NCBI GenBank assembly: GCA_030039915.1
Contig: JASHUP010000135.1
Location: 1 to 10,047 of the forward strand
Direction of reading: 5' to 3'
Length of the DNA stretch: 10,047 bases
Source of the DNA: Thermoplasmata archaeon
GTDB taxonomy: Archaea > Thermoplasmatota > Thermoplasmata > UBA184
Shown: positions 5,840 through 10,047 of the stretch, piece after piece
Layout: every line of letters starts with the position of its first letter
How positions within the stretch are numbered: the first letter of the stretch is position 1
Translations under genes and position numbers: made by a program
The notes under the pieces: model-generated
Seen by the model: only the letters and a program-made list of their open reading frames with translations
The model's database searches: none
Told to the model about the DNA's origin: nothing

Positions 5840-6691
5840 ATGCCTGCCTCGGAACCGACTCGAGCGGCGGACGCTCCCGATCGTCCGACCGAACTTCGGG
5901 TCCTTCCCGCCACCAGTCAGTATGCGGAGCTCTCCCGGCCCGTGGGCCCGGTCACCCCTCCGGTGGAGCCGCGAAGGGTAGAGCGGGGGGTCGTCATCTT
6001 CGACCTGGACGGAACGATTCTCGACGACCTCCCGCTGATCGCCACGGTCGCCCAGGACGTTATCGCCCAGGCGTTCGGAACTCCGGCCGAAGAAGCGCGA
6101 GTGCACTACCTCGCGACCACGGGGATGCCGTTCGAAGCCCAACTCGCCCAGCTCTACCCCGAAGCTCCTCCCGCTCTCCGCGCGGCGACGGCGCGAACCT
6201 TCCACCAGCGGAAGGTCACCGAGGCGTATGCGAAGGCGCATCCGTTCCCCGAGGTCCCGAAGCTCCTCAATACGCTCGATCGGGAGCGATGGACGATGGG
6301 GGTCGCCACCGGTGCCGAGACCGAGATGGCGGAACTCCTTCTCGAGCGGGAAGGTTTGCGGTACTGGTTCGAGGACGTACTCGGCTCCGGCCAGGGAACG
6401 AAGCGCGAGCACCTCGCGGAGTATCGTCGCCGCTATCCCGAGGTCCCGATGTTTCTGGTCGGCGACTCTCGGTTCGACATGGAGGCGGCGCTCTCCGTGG
6501 CCGGCGTCACTCCCGTTGGCCGTGCGTCCCGGCAGGCCGGATGGACGCTCACTCCGCTCGACCTCAAGAAGTGGGGGGCCGCGTGGGCCGATTACAGCCT
6601 GTCGGCGCTCCCCGGAGCTCTCGCGAGGCTGGCGAAGGCGCCGGTCGCCCCGCGGGCCCGCAAGCCGGCCCGCCGCTCTCGAAAAAGGTAG
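5840..6691 (+). CDS. HAD-superfamily hydrolase (phosphoglycolate phosphatase-like)
   Basis: This 283-residue predicted phosphatase contains all four HAD motifs: FDLDGTIL with nucleophile D55 and acid/base D57 (motif I), GVATGAE with T157 (motif II), K188 in GTKREHL (motif III), and LVGDSRFDMEAA with D209 and D213 for Mg2+ (motif IV). The helical cap between motifs I and II (about 65-140) places it in subfamily I, with phosphoglycolate phosphatase and related beta-phosphoglucomutase-type enzymes. The substrate cannot be told. Two oddities are a roughly 48-residue Pro/Ala-rich, probably disordered N-terminal extension before the first core strand, and a basic C-terminal tail (PRARKPARRSRKR). 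The ATG at 5840 was chosen because the TATA box is centred 27 bp upstream; a downstream start closer to motif I would remove the extension. The TAG stop directly adjoins the 3' end of the convergent tRNA-His. Confidence 0.88.
   Translation: MPASEPTRAADAPDRPTELRVLPATSQYAELSRPVGPVTPPVEPRRVERGVVIFDLDGTILDDLPLIATVAQDVIAQAFGTPAEEARVHYLATTGMPFEAQLAQLYPEAPPALRAATARTFHQRKVTEAYAKAHPFPEVPKLLNTLDRERWTMGVATGAETEMAELLLEREGLRYWFEDVLGSGQGTKREHLAEYRRRYPEVPMFLVGDSRFDMEAALSVAGVTPVGRASRQAGWTLTPLDLKKWGAAWADYSLSALPGALARLAKAPVAPRARKPARRSRKR
6682..6686 (-). terminator. Oligo-T tract after tRNA-His
   Basis: On the minus strand, TTTTT follows the last tRNA base (C73 at 6692) after five bases. Oligo-T runs are the usual archaeal transcription stop signal. 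The tract lies within the last codons of the convergent HAD gene, where the plus strand reads the Arg-Lys-Arg end of its basic tail. Confidence 0.55.
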
Positions 6692-6799
6692 GGCCGGGAC
6701 CGAGACTCTCACGTCGCGGGGGGAGTCCCCGCGTCGCTTTGAACCCGGGTCGAGGGATCCACAGTCCCCCAGGATAGGCCAAGCTACCCCATCCCGGCC
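6692..6799 (-). tRNA. tRNA-His (GTG anticodon) with a T-loop intron
   Basis: Acceptor strands GCCGGGA (6798-6792) and TCCCGGC (6699-6693) pair perfectly. G-1 is encoded at 6799 opposite discriminator C73 at 6692, the hallmark identity pair of tRNA-His. The D arm has GGGTAGC and TTGG, with A21 and TCCT. The anticodon arm is GGGGA-CTGTGGA-TCCCT, giving anticodon GTG at 6762-6760. A 4-nt variable loop (CGAC) follows. The T-stem 5' strand CCGGG and TTCAAA are followed by 32 extra bases before T60 and the 3' strand CTCGG; removing these restores a 5-bp T-stem (one G-U pair) and a normal TTCAAAT loop. Mature length is 76 nt including G-1, with no encoded CCA. Splicing would be by the archaeal endonuclease. 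Upstream AT-rich TTTTCTTA suits its promoter. The gene diverges from nothing and converges on the HAD gene with no spacer. Confidence 0.88.
6706..6737 (-). other. Predicted tRNA-His intron at position 59/60
   Basis: The 32 bases interrupt the T-loop. Inside is a strong hairpin: CGCGGGG and CCCCGCG flank the 5-nt loop ACTCC. Removing exactly these bases gives TTCAAAT-CTCGG. Because AAA and GAG occur at the two borders, boundaries shifted by one to three bases also give acceptable T-loops (TTCAAGT or TTCGAGT). A strict bulge-helix-bulge with a 4-bp central helix is not evident; with the 59/60 choice I find only CGA/TCG pairing followed by a mismatch, so a relaxed form or a shifted boundary is likely. 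Confidence 0.7.
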
Positions 6800-6822
6800 A
6801 CGAGCGTTGGACGCTGCGGTCG

Positions 6823-6830
6823 TAAGAAAA
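6823..6830 (-). promoter_or_regulatory. TATA-like box of tRNA-His
   Basis: The minus strand reads TTTTCTTA, centred about 27 bp upstream of the tRNA 5' end at 6799 and preceded by a purine-containing GGAAACC that could act as BRE. It is the only AT-rich stretch near the gene. Confidence 0.5.
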
Positions 6831-6851
6831 GGTTTCCCCGTAGGCCCGAGG

Positions 6852-7100
6852 TCACATGAGGCGCGACCGGGGCGGCTCGGAGAGTTCCTGTTCGGTGCGC
6901 GCGAGATACGCGAGCCGCTCGCGGTGCTCCTGCCGACCCACGTAGACAAAGAACGCCCCAAATCCGACGGCGATCCCTCCGGCCAGGTACGCGTTGAGGA
7001 ACTCGACGCCGGCGCTCGCCCAGGCGAGGCCGCCGACGAGGGCGACTCCCAGCCCGATCGTCAGGAATCCACCGATCTCAAACGTCGTTTCGCGGAGCAT
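6852..7100 (-). CDS. Small membrane protein with two predicted helices
   Basis: This 82-residue protein is not recognised. Two hydrophobic stretches, about residues 9-30 (GGFLTIGLGVALVGGLAWAS) and 35-54 (LNAYLAGGIAVGFGAFFVYV), are linked by a short turn. They are followed by a charged, probably cytoplasmic tail (GRQEHRERLAYLARTEQELS). The hairpin topology and charged tail look like a genuine small membrane protein and not a chance frame. The ATG lies 33 bp after the methyltransferase stop on the same strand, so the two may be co-transcribed. No enzymatic motif is seen. Confidence 0.65.
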   Translation of the reverse strand: MLRETTFEIGGFLTIGLGVALVGGLAWASAGVEFLNAYLAGGIAVGFGAFFVYVGRQEHRERLAYLARTEQELSEPPRSRLM

Positions 7101-7133
7101 GGCATCACGGACGGGGGCCGCGCGCCCGGTCGG

Positions 7134-7838
7134 TCATTTGTACGCCCAAACGACCGCTTGTCCGAAGAAGCGCCACGGTACGCCGATGTGCGAGAAGCCC
7201 GCGCGTTCGAGCGCCGAAAGTTCTGCCGAGAGGGTCGAGGGGTGGTCGAAGCGTTCGTGCGCGTGCCACACCGCTTGTGGGCTTTCCCAGGCCGACGTCC
7301 GCCTTCCCTCCCCGACCGACGTTGACGAGGCGATCTGGGCCCAGCGGATGTCGAACGTCGGGTCTTCGGCCAGATGGTCGTCGGCGTCCCCGAAGTACCC
7401 ACCCGGAAGGAGGCAACGGTGGACCCGACGAAAGAGGGCCCACTTCTGGGAATCCGTCAGGTGGTGGATCGCGAGCGCCGAGACGACCGCGTCGTAGCGG
7501 CGCTCCTCGAACTCGCCGAGATCGCCCGCGATCAGTTCCACCCGGTCTCGAAAATCCCTCAACTTCGTTCGGGCGCGCGCGATCATCCGCGGGGAAAGGT
7601 CGACCCCGGTGAGATGGGCGTGGGGGAACTCCGCGAGAAGAAGGGAGCTCAGCGTCCCCGTTCCCACGCCGAGCTCGAGCACCCGAAACGCGCGCGTAGG
7701 GACGTAGGGGATGCCGCCGAGGAGGGTTCGGTGAAGGTCGAGATACCCCGGCATCGTCGCTCGAGCCGCACGGTCATACTCCGACGCCTCCCGATCGAAC
7801 TCGGTGCGAGGCGACGGCCCTCTCGAACCCCGAGCCAT
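7134..7838 (-). CDS. SAM-dependent class I methyltransferase
   Basis: The 234-residue protein has a Rossmann-fold methyltransferase core. FDREASEYDRAAR (14-26) is the entry typical of UbiE/Methyltransf_11-like enzymes. Motif I is VLELGVGTGTL (53-63, SAM-binding loop). The acidic residue after strand 2 is D80 (GVDLSPRMIARAR), then GDLGEF (105-110), and the motif IV/post-IV region is YDAVVSALAIHHLTD (115-129), followed by LLPGGYF (143-149). The substrate is unknown; His-rich ALAIHHL is common in small-molecule methyltransferases of this type. The ATG at 7838 is supported by alignment of the family start and by a weak AT-containing element (GGCTAAGC) centred about 27 bp upstream, which would make it leaderless. 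The small membrane protein lies 33 bp downstream; a divergent membrane-protein gene lies 84 bp upstream. Confidence 0.88.
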   Translation of the reverse strand: MARGSRGPSPRTEFDREASEYDRAARATMPGYLDLHRTLLGGIPYVPTRAFRVLELGVGTGTLSSLLLAEFPHAHLTGVDLSPRMIARARTKLRDFRDRVELIAGDLGEFEERRYDAVVSALAIHHLTDSQKWALFRRVHRCLLPGGYFGDADDHLAEDPTFDIRWAQIASSTSVGEGRRTSAWESPQAVWHAHERFDHPSTLSAELSALERAGFSHIGVPWRFFGQAVVWAYK

Positions 7839-7891
7839 CGCTTCGGCATCTCGCTCGAGGGCTTAGCCGTTCGGGAGCCGCGCACGAAAAC

Positions 7892-7900
7892 GTAAAAGAA
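7892..7900 (+). promoter_or_regulatory. TATA-like box of the 124-residue membrane protein gene
   Basis: GTAAAAGAA is centred 27 bp upstream of the GTG at 7923, which points to a leaderless transcript and supports the GTG start, since no ATG occurs at a suitable place. Confidence 0.55.
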
Positions 7901-7922
7901 GTCGGCGGCCCCGGGGGACTGG

Positions 7923-8297
7923 GTGGTCCCGCTGGCCAACGATCAGAACCGCCGATACGCGTTCCTCTTCGGCGCGCTCGGAGCCATTCTGCTGGTGCTT
8001 TCGGCCCTCATCGATTTTGTCGGGGGGTTCGTCTTCCTGGCCCTCGGTTCGGGAGGGCCGGCGATCGCCGCCTGGGGCCGGTCCGTGGTCGACGTCGTGG
8101 TCGGACTGATCGTCGGGGCGTTCGCCCTTCTCGGCCGGTCCGGACCCAGCGATCGATCGCTCATGGCCGGGGTCGTCCTCGTCGTCATCGCGATCGTCGG
8201 CTGGTTCGGGCTCGGGCTCGCGAACGGCGTCATCGCACTGCTCGCGGTGCTGTTCTGCCTGATCGGGGGCGTCATCTTCCTGGTCTCCAGCCGCTAG
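7923..8297 (+). CDS. Polytopic membrane protein of unknown function
   Basis: This 124-residue protein is dominated by hydrophobic segments: about 13-41 (possibly a single long helix or a hairpin), 53-70, 79-98 and 101-121, so around four membrane spans. A short charged N-terminus (NDQNRR) precedes the first. The cytoplasmic/outside loop GRSGPSDRS links the third and fourth. I see no catalytic or ligand motif. The composition resembles small DUF4064-like membrane proteins, but I cannot assign it. The GTG start is set by the promoter spacing. The next gene begins 63 bp downstream and has its own TATA box, so it is probably a separate transcript. Confidence 0.72.
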   Translation: MVPLANDQNRRYAFLFGALGAILLVLSALIDFVGGFVFLALGSGGPAIAAWGRSVVDVVVGLIVGAFALLGRSGPSDRSLMAGVVLVVIAIVGWFGLGLANGVIALLAVLFCLIGGVIFLVSSR

Positions 8298-8329
8298 GAC
8301 GAGCGAGCGAGCGCCCTCGCGCGGGTCCG

Positions 8330-8337
8330 CGTTAAAT
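8330..8337 (+). promoter_or_regulatory. TATA-like box of the 184-residue unknown gene
   Basis: CGTTAAAT is centred 27 bp upstream of the ATG at 8361, consistent with leaderless transcription. Between it and the ATG, CCCC and GGGG flanking CTGTC could form a small stem. Confidence 0.55.
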
Positions 8338-8360
8338 CCCCCTGTCGGGGTAGGGGTCCG

Positions 8361-8915
8361 ATGGAACTCTCCTCCCTGGCCTCGGTCGACCGTTCGGCTC
8401 TGCGATGGCTTCGCACGAGGGACCACCCGGACGGATTCGCCCTCCTATCGGGCGACGCGACGATCGCGAGTCTCGAGTGGGCGGCGGGAGGCGGGTCGCT
8501 CGCTACGGCCCGCACGGCCTCCGGCACCTGGACGCTGAAGCGCGGAGGGTTCCTCAACCCCCACATCACGCTGCGCTCGGGGGCTCAGGTGCTGAGCCGC
8601 CTATCGGTCCATCTGAACTACCATCAGATCGACATCGTGGGCGGCCGTTCGTATCGATTCCATCGCGCGGGGGTGCTGGTCCCCGCCTGGCAGGTCTCCG
8701 CGGCGGACGGCAAGGAGGTCCTCCACCTCGAACCGGTCCGGGAGGGGCGGCACCTGAGCGCGGGCGCCGTCGTTTCCGACCCGAGCGCCGGGGATCCTGC
8801 CGACCTTCTCTTGCTCACGGTGATCTCATGGTACTTCATCGTCCTCGCGTGGTTCGAGGACGAGGCGGTCGTGCCGTTCGAAGGACCGGACGCCCCGGCC
8901 CCGAAGTCGGCGTGA
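8361..8915 (+). CDS. Protein of unknown function, possibly a tubby/LURP-like beta-barrel
   Basis: The 184-residue protein has many short alternating-hydrophobic strands (for example FALLSGDATIASLEW, GTWTLKRGG, RSYRFHRAGVLVPAWQVSAA, KEVLHLEPV) and ends in a single hydrophobic helix at about 148-166 (DLLLLTVISWYFIVLAWF) followed by an acidic/Pro-rich tail. Many strands plus one greasy C-terminal helix is reminiscent of the tubby/LURP-one/scramblase-like fold, in which the helix runs through the barrel. That is a shape argument only; the helix could instead be a membrane anchor. No signal peptide and no catalytic motif are seen. The TATA box 27 bp upstream supports the ATG as a leaderless start. 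It converges with the zinc ribbon gene, 11 bp away. Confidence 0.68.
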   Translation: MELSSLASVDRSALRWLRTRDHPDGFALLSGDATIASLEWAAGGGSLATARTASGTWTLKRGGFLNPHITLRSGAQVLSRLSVHLNYHQIDIVGGRSYRFHRAGVLVPAWQVSAADGKEVLHLEPVREGRHLSAGAVVSDPSAGDPADLLLLTVISWYFIVLAWFEDEAVVPFEGPDAPAPKSA

Positions 8916-8926
8916 GCCGCGGACGA

Positions 8927-9076
8927 TCACGCTCGCGGGACGGCTTGCTTCTGCAGGTCGGCGAAGCAGGCCGAACAGACGTTGTGCATCTGCGGCCATC
9001 CCTCGGCCGGTGCTTGGGTCACCCGGCTGATCGGTTTCTGACAGACATCGCACAGGATTTGTCCGTCGCGGAGCAT
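8927..9076 (-). CDS. 49-residue zinc ribbon protein
   Basis: This small gene carries two CX2C knuckles, CDVC (C9, C12) and CSAC (C34, C37), separated by 21 residues, the layout of a complete four-cysteine zinc ribbon. Around them the sequence reads MLRDGQILCDVCQKPISR and HNVCSACFADLQKQ. Such stand-alone ribbons commonly bind nucleic acid or protein partners, but no specific role can be given. The stop is TGA at 8927-8929. The ATG at 9076 is the simplest start; an in-frame GTG at 9085 would add three residues, and the frame is open further upstream. AT-rich GGAAATTAG (9141-9149, minus) could be a TATA box giving a 35-45 nt leader, or the gene may be read through from the esterase gene 64 bp upstream on the same strand. 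The four regularly spaced cysteines make a chance frame unlikely. Confidence 0.72.
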   Translation of the reverse strand: MLRDGQILCDVCQKPISRVTQAPAEGWPQMHNVCSACFADLQKQAVPRA

Positions 9077-9140
9077 GCGTCCCACCGGTCGCCCCAGGCG
9101 TCCTCGGTCGGACCAAACGGGCGGGGTACAAAACAGGTCG

Positions 9141-10047
9141 CTAATTTCCCCCGGCCGGAGGGCAGCCCAGGCCGTTCAACAATCGCGGGATCATGACCTC
9201 ATACCGTGGCCCACCGTCGCCGTGAACTCCGTCGAATTCTTCGAAGTCGACCCGGACGCCCGCCTGGCGCGCGACGTGGGCGAAGACCCGGGCTCCGATG
9301 TCGAGCGAATACTCGTCCCGGAGTCCGCCGTCGACATAGAGGTAGCGAAGTCTTCGCGCGGCCTCCACATACCGACCCTCGGAAATCATGCGAACGGGGT
9401 CCCACGCGAGCCATTTCGCCCAGACGTCCGGGCGCAGCGACCCGACTTCCAGGTCGAACGGCAGGTCGAAGCGGCCGGGTTCCTCCGGGATCGGAGAATA
9501 ACACGACGCGTAGCCCATCACCTCGAGCGCCTGGACTTGAGGGAGGTGAGGGGAGAACCCACTCGTCGGTTCGTGGAGCAGTTTCTCGAGCAACTTCTCC
9601 GGACCGCCCGCTCGACGGATCTCTCGGAATGCGGGAGGAAAGTCGGACAGGTACGAGTACTCGAAGTACGCATCTCCGGCGTTCGATGCCGCGGCGGGGA
9701 AGAGCTCCGGGTGCCGGAGGGAAAGCACGAGCGAGCCGTACCCGCCGCTCGAAGTCCCCATCACCCCCACGGGACCGGTGCGGTACCGTTTTTGGACGAA
9801 CGGGAGGACCTCCTGCACCACATAGTCCTCGTAGCGCCCCGTGGCCGACGAGTTGAGGTACTGGCTTCCCCCGAGGGTCGTGAGGCAATCGGGGGCGACC
9901 AGGACGGCTTCGGGCGCGAGCTTCCGCCGGATGAGTCGGTCCAGGCGTCCGACGATCGAATCCTGGAGGTAGCGCGGACGTTGGAAGTGGGCCCATCCGG
10001 CACCGGTGTACCCCGTGAGCAGGACGATCAGCGGAAGTCCCTCCGAC
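9141..10047 (-). CDS. Alpha/beta-hydrolase esterase (esterase D-like), 5' end outside window
   Basis: The visible C-terminal 301 residues begin inside the fold; the start codon lies beyond the right edge. Visible-residue numbers are used. LPLIVLLTGYTGAGW (4-18) is the first core strand and oxyanion-hole turn. GTSSGG (97-102) is the nucleophile elbow GxSxG with Ser99. DGGLRDEYSLD holds the likely catalytic acid (Asp244), and GVHGDGGPRY the catalytic His275. The order Ser-Asp-His and the HGY-like opening fit the esterase D/COG0627-COG2382 group, which includes S-formylglutathione hydrolases, antigen-85-like and feruloyl-type esterases; the substrate is unknown. A helical insert with several aromatics (about 125-215) separates the nucleophile from the acid. 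No signal peptide can be assessed because the N-terminus is missing. The zinc ribbon gene follows 64 bp downstream. Confidence 0.88.
   Translation of the reverse strand, partial: SEGLPLIVLLTGYTGAGWAHFQRPRYLQDSIVGRLDRLIRRKLAPEAVLVAPDCLTTLGGSQYLNSSATGRYEDYVVQEVLPFVQKRYRTGPVGVMGTSSGGYGSLVLSLRHPELFPAAASNAGDAYFEYSYLSDFPPAFREIRRAGGPEKLLEKLLHEPTSGFSPHLPQVQALEVMGYASCYSPIPEEPGRFDLPFDLEVGSLRPDVWAKWLAWDPVRMISEGRYVEAARRLRYLYVDGGLRDEYSLDIGARVFAHVARQAGVRVDFEEFDGVHGDGGPRYEVMIPRLLNGLGCPPAGGN

Noticed and set aside
6700..6800. Interpretation of this stretch as an empty intergenic region or tRNA pseudogene because the T-arm looks broken
   Set aside because: Removing 32 contiguous bases restores a complete tRNA-His with correct identity elements, so an intron explains the break better than decay.
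8331..8360. CCCC/GGGG stem just before the 184-residue gene as a riboswitch or terminator
   Set aside because: It is a four-base-pair stem between the TATA box and a leaderless start, so it would not be transcribed, and it is easily explained by base composition.
8826..9131. A 101-codon minus-strand frame overlapping the end of the 184-residue gene and the zinc ribbon
   Set aside because: It is in a different frame from the four-cysteine ribbon, overlaps the end of an opposite gene and is Arg/Pro-rich without motifs.
1..10047. CRISPR arrays, insertion sequences, integrase sites, toxin-antitoxin or phage genes
   Set aside because: No spaced direct repeats, transposase motifs, terminal inverted repeats or attachment-like duplications were seen. 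The gene content is housekeeping and small hypotheticals.

Overview
The window is GC-rich and archaeal. The evidence: an eL41-like ribosomal microprotein; a tRNA-His gene with encoded G-1, C73, no encoded CCA and an apparent intron in the T-loop; an archaeal-type fused CoaBC; a COG2522-like helix-turn-helix domain; and TATA-like boxes centred about 27 bp upstream of start codons that have little or no 5' leader. The gene set and high GC would suit a GC-rich Thermoplasmatota-like or other euryarchaeal-grade lineage, but that placement is a guess. Nothing looks like a mobile element, phage or CRISPR array. This is mostly a housekeeping stretch with several small, easily missed genes.

Layout. 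Positions 2-154 are probably the 3' end of an unidentified gene, followed by a tiny gene for ribosomal protein eL41 (197-304). On the minus strand, sucC (2580 to 1447), sucD (1450 to 569) and a 75-residue zinc-site protein (572 to 345) form a tight operon joined by two 4-base stop/start overlaps. It encodes both subunits of succinyl-CoA ligase. The sucC promoter diverges from one serving a ZIP-like membrane transporter (2782-3582) and an unusual protein in which a DNA-binding HTH domain is fused to a ferritin-like four-helix domain (3617-4402). Three TCACA/TGTGA half-sites lie just upstream of the transporter TATA box. I infer an iron or other divalent-metal module in which the ferritin-like regulator controls the transporter.

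Next, coaBC (minus, 5738 to 4440; coenzyme A synthesis) diverges from a HAD-family phosphatase (5840-6691). The HAD stop codon directly abuts the 3' end of the convergent tRNA-His gene (6799 to 6692). Upstream of the tRNA on the minus strand are a SAM-dependent methyltransferase (7838 to 7134) and a small two-helix membrane protein (7100 to 6852). Divergent from these are a polytopic membrane protein (7923-8297) and a 184-residue protein of unknown function (8361-8915). The window closes on the minus strand with a 49-residue zinc ribbon (9076 to 8927) and the C-terminal 301 residues of an esterase-like alpha/beta hydrolase running off the right edge.

Functionally, succinyl-CoA ligase and CoaBC both belong to CoA metabolism, though they are separate transcription units. 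The most interesting parts are the ferritin-HTH/ZIP pair with its operator-like sites, and the T-loop intron of tRNA-His.
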